Shown here piece after piece: positions 22,045-29,223 of a DNA stretch of 64,000 bases (positions within the stretch are counted from its first letter, which is position 1; the number at the start of each line of letters is the position of its first letter). Below the pieces are notes generated by a model that saw nothing but the letters and a program-made list of their open reading frames with translations, ran no database searches and was not told the DNA's origin. The translations under genes and the position numbers were made by a program. The DNA is from Paraburkholderia sp. BCC1885 (GTDB lineage Bacteria > Pseudomonadota > Gammaproteobacteria > Burkholderiales > Burkholderiaceae), in assembly GCF_900996235.1 (NCBI RefSeq), contig NZ_CAAJGM010000208.1:310001-374000 (forward strand), read 5' to 3'.

Positions 22045-22898
22045 TCCCCTCCCGTATCGCTGCAGATGAATTCAGTGCCGGTCTATTCCCGGCTGCCACT
22101 ATCGGTGTTTCGCACTATTGCTTGCCGGCTTTCCGTCTAGGCCTGCGCAGGTAACAGATCGCCAACTCATGCTGGGTTTCGATAGATTCCCTCTGCTCGG
22201 TGGTACTGCAATTCTCACGAAGGCGCGCGTTAGTTTGCGGGGAGCCGTCAGCTAACCATACTGGCCTGCCATCGCGGGAGCTTTGGACTAACGGCGATCG
22301 GTTCCGCGAATACTTGGCTATGCAGGGACCTCGCGCGCCTTCGTGAAAACTGCATCGCATACGCACCCGGCTACACCTGGCCGAGCCAGTTCCGGGTTGC
22401 GTATGTCTGTTATCAATCTCACCGTGGATCACTAGCCGAACCACCACGGTTTGATAGCCTCGGGTCTTTCATCTGGAGTCGAGGGTTGCGTCCAGTGCCT
22501 ACTGTCTCGCTTTAACTTGCGAGCTATCAGCATGTACGGCCTTGCGGCCGGTTTATCGCTTCATTGCAGTGTTCGAATGTCGTCAGGGCTGGCGACTTGG
22601 CCGGTCGCAACTCCAGCGCACAGGTCGGCTGCGTTCAACTCCGGCGCTTAGATGGGAGGGGATTGCCCGACTCGGCAACATCACCATCAATCCGCGCCAT
22701 CTGTTGGCGTGTCCAGGCTTCCACGCCGCAAGTCGCCAGCACTGACTAACACTCGAATCTGCGTTGTTAATGAACGTTTGCCAAACCAGGACGACGCCAT
22801 GCGCCTGTGTTCCTCTACTGCGGCGATTTGTTCTGCGCGGCCATGCGCATTTAAAGCGGTATCCGTACTGCTTTGGCTGGAACCAAAGCGCTGCGGAC
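22045..22898 (-). ncRNA. Candidate large structured RNA 3 (~850 nt)
   Basis: The largest gap in the operon. TCACGAAGGCGCGCG (22215-22229) has a perfect 15-bp complement at 22332-22346, with TGCA pairing outside it. CATACGCA-CCCGG (22358-22370) pairs with 22392-22405 (13 bp, one bulge), capped by CTGGC/GCCAG. TATCAA-ACCGTGG (22411-22427) pairs with CCACGGT-TTGATA (22444-22456). GGCGTG/CACGCC lies near 22706-22727 and CTTTGG/CCAAAG at 22871-22888. The GCCGG-loop-CCGGC hairpin of RNA 1 recurs at 22077-22097. A 37-codon ORF at 22687-22797 cannot be excluded. Confidence 0.55.
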
Positions 22899-22900
22899 AG

Positions 22901-23113
22901 CTAGAGTGAAAATACTTCGTCTGCGTGGCGCCGCGCGCTTGCAAGTTTTGCGCCGTCAAGCGGTTCGTCTGTGTTGGCCGACGCCTCGCCATCTTTGCCC
23001 AGCAATATTTCTCCAACTGCGACGTCCACGGCATCCTCTGCGGTCTCGTCATCTTCGACTTCGACAAGCACGCGCTTCCAGATTGAGACGTTCACTTCGA
23101 ACCACTTGCTCAT
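22901..23113 (-). CDS. Hypothetical protein (70 aa)
   Basis: MSKWFEVNVSIWKRVLVEVE then DDETAEDAVDVAVGEI. An alpha/beta, strongly acidic small protein with a KRVLVEVED.TAEDAVD pattern often seen in phage hypotheticals. GGAGAT ribosome site. Second gene of the PL operon. Confidence 0.65.
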   Translation of the reverse strand: MSKWFEVNVSIWKRVLVEVEDDETAEDAVDVAVGEILLGKDGEASANTDEPLDGAKLASARRHADEVFSL

Positions 23114-23125
23114 CTCTATCTCCAG

Positions 23126-23431
23126 TCAAACCACTTCGAACTGAGCTACCTTTGAGCGGACCCACGCGATGCGGGCAATATTCAAATGCAGGACGCCGCC
23201 ATCTTGCTCGTTGTCGTACATATGGCATCCGCCAAATGGGTATGCCTTGTCGAGGCCGTCATCAGCAAATGCTTTCTTGAGTTCTTTAAGGGCTTCCACG
23301 CCGGGATAGCCATCCCAGAAAACGAAGTTCGTGCAGAGACCGACGTAGCGATCAAACGGCTCTTCGTTAAGAGCGCCACAGTCGACCCACTCGAGATATT
23401 CTGAGAGAAACGCCTTGAGGTGATCTGACAT
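23126..23431 (-). CDS. Hypothetical protein, first gene of the PL operon (101 aa)
   Basis: MSDHLKAFLSEYLEWVDCGA then RYVGLCTNFVFWDG and FGGCHMYDNEQDG. A compact soluble protein of a type common in phages; no known function. It is the first gene behind PL and would be made at once after repressor release, which favours a host-takeover or anti-defence role (inference). AGGAGAGCGAGC precedes its ATG. Confidence 0.7.
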   Translation of the reverse strand: MSDHLKAFLSEYLEWVDCGALNEEPFDRYVGLCTNFVFWDGYPGVEALKELKKAFADDGLDKAYPFGGCHMYDNEQDGGVLHLNIARIAWVRSKVAQFEVV

Positions 23432-23481
23432 GCTCGCTCTCCTGTCCTGGTTGGGTGGTGTGTTGTGCTGCCTTGAGATGA

Positions 23482-23535
23482 ATCTTATACAAGCGTTTTT
23501 GTAGCGTCAAGCACTGGTTACAATTATTTTTGTAG
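23482..23535 (-). promoter_or_regulatory. PL promoter with two repressor operators
   Basis: On the minus strand, TTGACG (23505-23510) and TAAGAT (23482-23487) are 17 bp apart. Operator ATACAA-gcgttt-TTGTAG (23487-23504) exactly fills the spacer, and TTACAA-ttattt-TTGTAG (23518-23535) lies just upstream, 31 bp centre to centre. Both match the operators beside the repressor gene, so CI binding should block polymerase. Confidence 0.8.
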
Positions 23536-23590
23536 ATATGCCCGAAACAAACTCCATCGCCTAAACTGGACTTGTTACCAGGAGGCCACC

Positions 23591-23788
23591 ATGACGCGAG
23601 AAGAGGTATTGCTACGGATGACCGAGGTCGAACCCGAGGGAAAGTGGGCGCCGATCGAGAGGTATGCAGATGTGCTGGCCGAGCTGGAGCGGATGCTCAG
23701 TGACCGGGAAATGCGGGTATTGGTAGAGGCCGGCGCGCGGCTGGTGAGGCTGAGTTATCCGGAGGTATTTGGGATGCGGCGGATATGA
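23591..23788 (+). CDS. Small hypothetical protein (65 aa)
   Basis: MTREEVLLRMTEVEPEGKWA then ERMLSDREMRVLVEAGARLV. Helical and charged. A perfect AGGAGG lies before the ATG. It is divergent from PL with its start 56 bp beyond the distal operator, so it may also be repressor-controlled. No family recognised. Confidence 0.65.
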   Translation: MTREEVLLRMTEVEPEGKWAPIERYADVLAELERMLSDREMRVLVEAGARLVRLSYPEVFGMRRI

Positions 23789-23812
23789 AAAAGCCCCGGC
23801 AGGCGGGGCTTA
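23788..23812 (-). terminator. Intrinsic terminator
   Basis: AAGCCCC (23791-23797) pairs with GGGGCTT (23805-23811) over a 7-nt loop, with a T-run on the minus strand side. It would end the retropepsin transcript before it runs into the plus-strand gene, which it also closes. Confidence 0.75.
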
Positions 23813-23831
23813 TGGAAGTTCTTTGACCTGC

Positions 23832-24278
23832 TTAATAGGATAGCGAATAGTCGCCAGTCACTCCGTTGTACACGAGCAGGCATTTTTGTAAAATATCGCG
23901 CCCTATCAATCCCATGATGCCCTGTGGCGCGAGACTTGATTCGATCACAGGAATAGCTGGCAGCACAAACGCCGGGGCTTGCAAAACACCACACGGAATG
24001 ATCATCTGGACGTCATACATATTGCATTGGTGAAGGACGCCATTTGTCGATGGTGTTTGCACGCCAGTGGTGCCGGTCGGCTGAAGCCCCAAGGGGGCAA
24101 CCAAACCTTGGTCAACAACGGTATGGCTAGCCCCGGTATCAACCAGGAAAAGGCCGCTTACTGGCGCGGGGAGTGGCACCTTGGCTGCCAACATTGCCTG
24201 CATGCGAGGTGCGCTCGGCAAAATAAACACGGTCAGCACAGGGCCTTGCGTAGTTATTTTTAAATTTATGCCGGGCAT
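23832..24278 (-). CDS. Retropepsin-like aspartic protease (148 aa)
   Basis: A single-domain clan AA protease. FLVDTGASHTVVDQGL holds the catalytic D-T-G, and GLIGRDILQKCLLVYNGVTG supplies the second signature of the fold, the hydrophobic-hydrophobic-GRD turn. Like retroviral enzymes it would act as a homodimer. It has no signal peptide. It overlaps its partner gene upstream by 13 bp and ends at its own terminator, so it is a separate unit next to the repressor, likely expressed in the lysogen. Substrate unknown. Confidence 0.8.
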   Translation of the reverse strand: MPGINLKITTQGPVLTVFILPSAPRMQAMLAAKVPLPAPVSGLFLVDTGASHTVVDQGLVAPLGLQPTGTTGVQTPSTNGVLHQCNMYDVQMIIPCGVLQAPAFVLPAIPVIESSLAPQGIMGLIGRDILQKCLLVYNGVTGDYSLSY

Positions 24279-24508
24279 GTAGCAAGATATGTTCGGGTGA
24301 AGTTAGCAACGCTTTCCGTCCTGGTGATAAGCTTAACCAAGAAGGGGTCGAGTCCAAAGCGCTCATATCCCAATTTCAATGCATCTTCGTATGTCTCGAA
24401 GATTTCGATTGGTTGATCACCCTTGATCAGGGCATATTTACCTTCATCCTTCCAGAGAGCAGGCAGTTCTGCTTTGAATCTTGCGAGCTCTGTTTCGAGA
24501 GCGGCCAT
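24266..24508 (-). CDS. Partner protein of the retropepsin (80 aa)
   Basis: MAALETELARFKAELPALWK, then GKYALIKGDQPIEIFETYED and LGYERFGLDPFLVKLI. The YALIKGD...GYERFG..PFLV pattern occurs in small DUF5678-like proteins that I recall being encoded directly before retropepsin-like genes in many bacteria. Overlap with the protease gene suggests a two-protein system. Role unknown; it could be substrate, chaperone or inhibitor. Confidence 0.65.
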   Translation of the reverse strand: MAALETELARFKAELPALWKDEGKYALIKGDQPIEIFETYEDALKLGYERFGLDPFLVKLITRTESVANFTRTYLATCPA

Positions 24509-24777
24509 GATTTTACCTCAAAATGAACAGGTTCTTGACAACACTAGAAGTTTAGCATCCGTATCCGACCAGTCGATCCGCGAACAGAAATATTTTTGCC
24601 GCCCTAAAGACCCACGTGTTTGGTGCCGTAATTCTCAGGGGTGCTCGGTGCGCTAGGTCGCACACGTCGGAACCAACTGCCATTGCAATTGATTGCAAAG
24701 TACACAACTGGACAGATCCGCTCAAACTGTCCAGATTGCACCCTCACCGCCTCCGGTACTTCCGGTGCTCTCCCGCG

Positions 24778-25596
24778 CTATTCTTGCCTGTTTCGAGATT
24801 CAACGGCCGATCCCCGCGGCATGATCGCAGCGACGCGATGAATGTGTACGATCTCGGTCATCGGTCTGGTGATCGGCGGAACACCGTTATTGATCGATCC
24901 CAGGCAGACGTCACCGTCGCGGATCCACAGCAACTCCTTCACAACGCAGCTGCCATCCATAAATTTCACGACCACGTCATCGCCTGGCTGGGCCTCTACG
25001 TTTGGCTCGACCGCAATATATTCACCGCTTTTTATACGGGGTCGCATGCTGTCGCCCCGCACCTTCAGCCCATAGGCACCCGCATCACGCGATCTTACTT
25101 CGGGCAAATGGCTATGCCCGTGTCCTGCTGGGTAGTCATCAATGCTGATGTATCCGTCAGGCCCTCCCTGCACTTCCCCAACAATGGCCACGGAGCGTCC
25201 CTCTCTCAGTTCTAGTCTGTCGCCGACATTCGATTCTATCGGCTCACTGGAAATGCTAGACCGTCCCGCCAGAGGCAAATTGACAATCATGCCCCTTTCT
25301 TGTGCGCTGATTGAGGTATCGGGGATATTGGAATTGTGCTGGGCAAATGTCGCCTCTCGTGGAACTGGCGCAACGCCCTTTCCATAGGCCAGCCACCCTG
25401 CGTCGCACTCGAGAACTTCGGCGAAATGCTGTGTGTATTTGCTGGACTTGGCATTGTTGTTGTGGTTCAGCAAGTACTGAATGTTCTGCGGCTTGCAGCC
25501 ATCCCCGACCCGTCTAGCCAACTCGCTCTGGTCAGACTGGGGATTGAGTCCAGCGCATTTCATGGCCCATTCAAGGCGATCGGCGTAAGTAATCAT
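24778..25596 (-). CDS. CI-type repressor with S24 autopeptidase domain
   Basis: A 272-residue prophage repressor. It has an N-terminal HTH (SDQSELARRVGDGCKPQNIQ), a linker with a likely Ala-Gly cleavage point in NLPLAGRSS, and a C-terminal LexA/S24 domain with the Ser in KVRGDSMRPRIKSGE and the Lys in DDVVVKFMDGS. RecA-stimulated self-cleavage on DNA damage is expected from the family. Operator O1 (25595-25612) abuts the start codon and there is no Shine-Dalgarno, so the PRM transcript may be almost leaderless, as in lambda. Confidence 0.92.
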   Translation of the reverse strand: MITYADRLEWAMKCAGLNPQSDQSELARRVGDGCKPQNIQYLLNHNNNAKSSKYTQHFAEVLECDAGWLAYGKGVAPVPREATFAQHNSNIPDTSISAQERGMIVNLPLAGRSSISSEPIESNVGDRLELREGRSVAIVGEVQGGPDGYISIDDYPAGHGHSHLPEVRSRDAGAYGLKVRGDSMRPRIKSGEYIAVEPNVEAQPGDDVVVKFMDGSCVVKELLWIRDGDVCLGSINNGVPPITRPMTEIVHIHRVAAIMPRGSAVESRNRQE

Positions 25597-25671
25597 ACAA
25601 AGGATTTTGTATAAAACCGCAGCAAAAGTGCTTGTAGGTTTTTGTCCCCTGTGCTACAAATATGCTTGTAG
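25595..25671. promoter_or_regulatory. PR/PRM region with three repressor operators
   Basis: Sites: ATACAA-aggatt-TTGTAT (25595-25612), a weaker CAGCAA-aagtgc-TTGTAG (25620-25637) and CTACAA-atatgc-TTGTAG (25654-25671). A rightward PR can be drawn with TTGTAG (25632-25637) and TACAAA (25655-25660), 17 bp apart. Leftward PRM has TATACA at 25608-25613 with a poor -35. Three unequal operators between divergent repressor and Cro genes is the lambda plan. Confidence 0.8.
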
Positions 25672-25688
25672 ACATTCACAGGCGCACC

Positions 25689-26015
25689 ATGAAGAAATCT
25701 CCTCCTGACACCGGCATCGCCAAAGCGATCGCAATCGCTGGCAGCCAAGTCAAGCTCGCAGCCCTGATCGGCGCAAACCAGCAAATGGTTTCGTACTGGA
25801 ACAAGGCTGGCATCGTTAGCGATACCGGAATGTGCGCCGCCATCGAACGCGAAACAGGGGTTCGGTGCGAGGAGCTTAATCGCAATGAAGACTGGGCAAC
25901 CTTGCGGCTTGTTCTGTGCGCGCCGGATCGTGACAACTTCGCGGCATCGGACGACACGCAACCACCAGTTGGCGGCTCGGTTGATGACTCGCCCTTGGCA
26001 AAGATGGTGGCCTAA
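25689..26015 (+). CDS. Cro/YdaS-like antirepressor (108 aa)
   Basis: MKKSPPDTGIAKAIAIAGSQ then VKLAALIGANQQMVSYWNKA and AIERETGVRCEELNRNEDW. The short HTH followed by C.AIE..TG...C.EL.....W is the YdaS/Cro type used by many proteobacterial phages. It is the first gene from PR, divergent from CI, and should compete for the operators. I use the ATG at 25689. Confidence 0.85.
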   Translation: MKKSPPDTGIAKAIAIAGSQVKLAALIGANQQMVSYWNKAGIVSDTGMCAAIERETGVRCEELNRNEDWATLRLVLCAPDRDNFAASDDTQPPVGGSVDDSPLAKMVA

Positions 26016-26264
26016 ATGACCCCGATTGAATCGTTGCTGAGCAGTCTCGACTGGCGGGAAGTCGAAAACGTCATTGCTGGCGATTTGCCCTATGCGACGC
26101 ACGAAGGTTTCATGGAGTTGTTGGGCGTGCGTCTGCGCTGCTACAGGCTCAGTACGGGTCAGGCAATCATTCATCAGGACGACATGGTCGCCCTGCTCGG
26201 GTTGCTTGATGTGAATCTTCCTACTTCTGGCGACGAAAAGATGGCCCCAATGGTTTCGGTTTGA
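26016..26264 (+). CDS. Hypothetical protein (82 aa)
   Basis: MTPIESLLSSLDWREVENVI then GFMELLGVRLRCYRLSTG. The ATG follows the Cro stop directly (TAAATG). A soluble mixed-fold protein; no known family. A terminator follows. Confidence 0.6.
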   Translation: MTPIESLLSSLDWREVENVIAGDLPYATHEGFMELLGVRLRCYRLSTGQAIIHQDDMVALLGLLDVNLPTSGDEKMAPMVSV

Positions 26265-26288
26265 CACGTTAGTAGTCCTTTTTTTCTT

Positions 26289-26313
26289 GGCGTCTTTGTT
26301 GACGCCTTTATTT
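26289..26313 (+). terminator. tR1-like intrinsic terminator
   Basis: GGCGTC (26289-26294), loop T-rich, GACGCC (26301-26306), then TTTATTT. It lies between the Cro operon head and the CII-position gene, as tR1 does in lambda, and implies antitermination or leak-through for downstream expression. Confidence 0.75.
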
Positions 26314-26387
26314 GGCCCTCTTTGCATCTGGGTAATCAAGTTGGGAAGCATCTGGGGTCTGATTGCATTTACCTAAGGGAGGTCGTG

Positions 26388-26753
26388 ATGGAGCAGTTTG
26401 AAATGCGGATGTTTGCGATGTACCAGGAGCCTGTGCGGCTTCCGGACGCGCAAATTGAAGCGATGACGTTTGAGAGCGCGCTTTCGAAGGCGCTAGAGCA
26501 CGGTCTCAAGCGGTTCGATCGCAAGACGTTGGCGAAGTTGTGCGGCATTCACTATCCGCACTTCGGCGATCTGATCGCCGGGCGTCGGCCCTTTCCTGCC
26601 GTCAAGTTGTCGCGTTTCTGCATGCTGACGGCTTGCGACTATCCGCGGCAATGGATCGAAACGCAGGATCGGCGCGAGCTGGAGCAATACAAGGCTCAGA
26701 GCGCACAAGTTGTTGGCGAGTACATTCAGAAGGCCATGGGGAGAGCGGCATGA
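26388..26753 (+). CDS. Putative CII-position regulator (121 aa)
   Basis: The middle (FDRKTLAKLCGIHYPHFGDL then IAGRRPFPAVKLSRFCMLTA) looks like a helix-turn-helix. It lies behind a tR1-like terminator and upstream of replication genes, the CII position. GGGAGG precedes the ATG at 26388. The sequence does not closely match CII, so the regulator role rests on position and the HTH-like pattern. Confidence 0.55.
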   Translation: MEQFEMRMFAMYQEPVRLPDAQIEAMTFESALSKALEHGLKRFDRKTLAKLCGIHYPHFGDLIAGRRPFPAVKLSRFCMLTACDYPRQWIETQDRRELEQYKAQSAQVVGEYIQKAMGRAA

Positions 26754-27370
26754 GCGAATTGATCATCCAGGCGCGCCGGGCAACGACGCTTATCTCCGGA
26801 GCATGGGCAGCCCACGTTGAAGTCAGCAAGGCCGTCGCACGCGGCGATCTTGCACCCGTTGCCAGCCTACGCTGCGTCGATTGCGGCAACCCGGCGCACG
26901 CGTACGATCACCGCGATTACGGCCGACCTCTTGATGTCGAGCCTGTCTGCACTCCCTGTAATGCCATTCGGGGCGCCGCTAAACCCAGCGAAGAATCACT
27001 GTTGGCTCATGCGGGCGCCACGCTCGAAAGCGAAGATGGATGGAAGGCACGCGCGGTAGTCCCAGTCCTTCTCGGCGCGGCGTTGATTGCAAGCGCTAAG
27101 ACCTACCGCCAAGCAGTTCGGCTGGCTTGGGCATACCGCACGAGCCAATATATGACTCGAGCCTCCTTGGCCGAGCGTATCGGCGCCTACGCATCGCATG
27201 TCACCGATTACTTCCACACAGACGATGCTTCGGGCCGGCGCAGTCTGCCGCCTGAACTCATTGACGACTTCGAGTGTGCAGTCGGGAATCGTGCCGTCAC
27301 CCAATATCTGATGCGCAAGACCGGCCTTTCCATCATGGAAGAAGTAATTGCTATGCGGGCGGCAGCATGA
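26750..27370 (+). CDS. HNH-like zinc domain fused to an HTH-type domain (206 aa)
   Basis: Residues 40-70 (LRCVDCGNPAHAYDHRDYGR, then VEPVCTPCNAIRG) have the two CxxC knuckles and DHRDY centre of HNH-type zinc proteins. The rest has an HTH-like region (RASLAERIGAYASHVTDYF) and VGNRAVTQYLMRKTGLS. Whether the nuclease site is active is unclear. Coupled to the preceding gene by ATGA. Confidence 0.6.
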   Translation: MSELIIQARRATTLISGAWAAHVEVSKAVARGDLAPVASLRCVDCGNPAHAYDHRDYGRPLDVEPVCTPCNAIRGAAKPSEESLLAHAGATLESEDGWKARAVVPVLLGAALIASAKTYRQAVRLAWAYRTSQYMTRASLAERIGAYASHVTDYFHTDDASGRRSLPPELIDDFECAVGNRAVTQYLMRKTGLSIMEEVIAMRAAA

Positions 27371-27549
27371 CCGTCTCCGATCTCATCGAAGAATTGCAGA
27401 AGTTTCCAGGCCATCACCGCGTGTTCATTGAACACGAAGTACCGACCATGGATCATTGCGGTATCGCAACCGACTGGGCGGCTATCCAGACGCTGCGCGC
27501 GGATCGCGACTGCACTGTCGTAATTGATGGCGTTAGGAGCATCGCGTGA
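27367..27549 (+). CDS. Hypothetical protein (60 aa)
   Basis: MTVSDLIEELQKFPGHHRVF then IEHEVPTMDHCGIATDW. The TV.DLIE.L..FP....V opening is common in small phage proteins of unknown function. ATGA and GTGA overlaps on both sides. Confidence 0.6.
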   Translation: MTVSDLIEELQKFPGHHRVFIEHEVPTMDHCGIATDWAAIQTLRADRDCTVVIDGVRSIA

Positions 27550-27749
27550 CCAACACCCCCACCAACGGCGCGGTCACTACCGCCATGCAGCGCGACCACT
27601 GGTACCGCAGCCTGCGCTACGTGCCCCGCGACCGCTCCATCGTCGACCGGATTCTTGAGTCGCCCGCGACCTTTTTCGTCTCGCTTGGGCTGCTCTGTGC
27701 GCTGTCTATTGCTGGTGTTGTGGAGTGTTTGATGGGAGGTGTGCTGTGA
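27546..27749 (+). CDS. Small membrane protein (67 aa)
   Basis: GTG start in a GTGA overlap. The N-terminal half is soluble; SPATFFVSLGLLCALSIAGV forms one transmembrane helix near the C-terminus. Role unknown. Confidence 0.55.
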   Translation: MTNTPTNGAVTTAMQRDHWYRSLRYVPRDRSIVDRILESPATFFVSLGLLCALSIAGVVECLMGGVL

Positions 27750-28018
27750 ACGTGAAAGTTGGTGATCTGGCTTACCAGACTTACGAGGGAACTTCCTGCG
27801 GGCGAGTCTACGAAGTGCTCAGCATCAATTGCGACCATCTTCGGTGGGGGCGAGTTTGGAATGTCCGTTGCGCCAATCCTTTGCAGACATTCGATCCCCA
27901 CACTGACGCACCCGTTGCGTTTTCAACCGATTTTCAGTGCCCGGACGACTGGCTGCGTCCGATCTCCGGCGTTCCTGTCGACGACGAGGTAATTGAAGAC
28001 CTCCGGGAGCCAGCATGA
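27746..28018 (+). CDS. Hypothetical protein (90 aa)
   Basis: GTG start (VNVKVGDLAYQTYEGTSCGR) overlapping the previous stop. KVGDLAYQ plus following strands suggest a small beta barrel; CPDDWLRPISG follows. Common in Burkholderiaceae phages as far as I recall; no known function. Confidence 0.6.
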   Translation: MNVKVGDLAYQTYEGTSCGRVYEVLSINCDHLRWGRVWNVRCANPLQTFDPHTDAPVAFSTDFQCPDDWLRPISGVPVDDEVIEDLREPA

Positions 28019-28113
28019 AGCCTCTGCTGATTCTCACCTCCCTCGTCCTCGGCGGATTCCTCGCGCTCTGGGCAGTTTGTGCGCTGGTTATGCGGGTTCA
28101 GGGGGCGCTATGA
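28015..28113 (+). CDS. Membrane micro-protein (32 aa)
   Basis: MKPLLILTSLVLGGFLALWA then VCALVMRVQGAL: a single hydrophobic helix with basic ends, coupled by ATGA to both neighbours. Confidence 0.5.
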   Translation: MKPLLILTSLVLGGFLALWAVCALVMRVQGAL

Positions 28114-28397
28114 CGAAAAAGGCACTTGCCAATACGTCTTCCTTGGCATCGATTGGATTGCAGGCGATCGAGACACAGAAAGCTCGCCGCGCTTGGCTTG
28201 ACGCGGTGCGTGCGAACGGTCTCGCCTTAAAGGAATTCGTCACCGAAGTGGGTGAATCGTATGTCTTCGGCACTGACGATCCTGATCCAGTCATCGAAGA
28301 AACATATGCGGCTCGACGCGCGGCAGCCAAGGAAAGTCTCAAGCAGGCCCGCAAGCTTCGCGCGGCAATCACTCGGTATCTGGAGGAGCGGGCATGA
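28110..28397 (+). CDS. Helical hypothetical protein (95 aa)
   Basis: MTKKALANTSSLASIGLQAI, then an all-helical, Ala/Lys/Arg-rich body ending YLEERA. KARRAWLDAVRANGLALKEF resembles the terminase small-subunit-like helical motif seen in small phage proteins, but no assignment is safe. ATGA coupling on both sides. Confidence 0.6.
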   Translation: MTKKALANTSSLASIGLQAIETQKARRAWLDAVRANGLALKEFVTEVGESYVFGTDDPDPVIEETYAARRAAAKESLKQARKLRAAITRYLEERA

Positions 28398-28561
28398 AAC
28401 GCGACCTCTTCAACGCCCCGTCGCCTACGTGGCTCGAACAATCCGAACTCGCCCGCAAGATCGCACAGGCAAAGAAGGTTGAAAAGAGCCAGCTGGTGAC
28501 CCTTCTGTGCGCCTCACTCGCGCGGATGACCGAAAAGCCGAAGCACCGGAGGCCGCTGTGA
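28394..28561 (+). CDS. Small basic protein (55 aa)
   Basis: MKRDLFNAPSPTWLEQSELA, then KIAQAKKVEKSQLVTLLCAS. Strongly basic and helical. Linked by ATGA and GTGA overlaps. Function unknown. Confidence 0.55.
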   Translation: MKRDLFNAPSPTWLEQSELARKIAQAKKVEKSQLVTLLCASLARMTEKPKHRRPL

Positions 28562-28779
28562 GCGCTCGATTATCCAAGGCAGAAATGCGCATTTCTAGGG
28601 CGATGGATTCGCTTGTCAAGAAGCTGCCGGCCGATGCTTTCCCGATCGCCGATCCCGACCTTGCAGCACTGTCGGAACTGCTGCATCGCATGTCGGTGTG
28701 CAACGAGGATACGCCGGCAACGCGGATGGCTGGTGAGGCTATCAGAAGGCTGCGGGCTTATTTGATGAAGGGGAAGTGA
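28558..28779 (+). CDS. Helical hypothetical protein (73 aa)
   Basis: GTG start: VSARLSKAEMRISRAMDSLV then ADPDLAALSELLHRMSVCNE. Helical, with no metal site or membrane segment. Its stop is directly followed by the next ATG. Confidence 0.55.
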   Translation: MSARLSKAEMRISRAMDSLVKKLPADAFPIADPDLAALSELLHRMSVCNEDTPATRMAGEAIRRLRAYLMKGK

Positions 28780-29214
28780 ATGGCTTGGGGATTTGTTTAC
28801 GTGCTGTCGAATGATTGCATGCCAGGGATCTACAAGATTGGTTTTACGGAGCGAGCCCCTGCTGAGCGTCTTGAACAGTTGTCTTCTGCAACATCTGTTC
28901 CCGTGGAATTCGACCTGGTTTTGTTTGCGCAGGTGAAAAACCCGCGCGCCCTAGAAAAGAAACTTCACGATCATTTCGATATGGATCGCGTGAACCCCGG
29001 ACGAGAGTTCTTCAATTGCTCAATCAGAGAGATCATGCGCGTCCTGGAGGATTCCGTTGACCGCGAGCAGATATTCACCGGACTAAATTTCCCGACAATC
29101 GAATGGGACGAAGAGTGCGCAGATATAGATCGACGGCGCCAGAGCGTTCTAGATCATTTCTTTGAGCAATCCCACGACCCCATTCACTGGTCGCAGTTTC
29201 GTGGTTTTGATTAA
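28780..29214 (+). CDS. T5orf172/GIY-YIG-type protein (144 aa)
   Basis: GFVYVLSNDCMPGIYKIGFT then ERAPAERLEQLSSATSVPVE and HDHFDMDRVNPGREFF. These are the hallmarks of the T5orf172 (Mug113) subfamily of GIY-YIG domains. Family members are often in phages and sometimes joined to DNA-binding domains. A nuclease role is likely but not shown. It directly precedes the replication initiator gene. Confidence 0.8.
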   Translation: MAWGFVYVLSNDCMPGIYKIGFTERAPAERLEQLSSATSVPVEFDLVLFAQVKNPRALEKKLHDHFDMDRVNPGREFFNCSIREIMRVLEDSVDREQIFTGLNFPTIEWDEECADIDRRRQSVLDHFFEQSHDPIHWSQFRGFD

Positions 29215-29223
29215 GGCGGCCGA

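Noticed and set aside
22115..22447. 110-codon minus-strand ORF inside RNA candidate 3
   Set aside because: Composition is Arg/Ser/Cys rich with no recognisable domain, and it covers the strongest inverted repeats; better explained as chance in structured, GC-rich DNA.
22687..22797. Possible 37-codon gene starting MASSWFGKRSLTTQ in RNA candidate 3
   Set aside because: It looks faintly like a phage protein, and the frame reads meaningfully upstream as well, but there is no start codon for the longer form and no clear ribosome site; kept only as a caveat.
24509..24777. Gene in the gap between the retropepsin pair and the repressor
   Set aside because: No frame with a credible start, ribosome site or domain; the stretch probably holds the promoter of the pair and the end of the repressor transcript.
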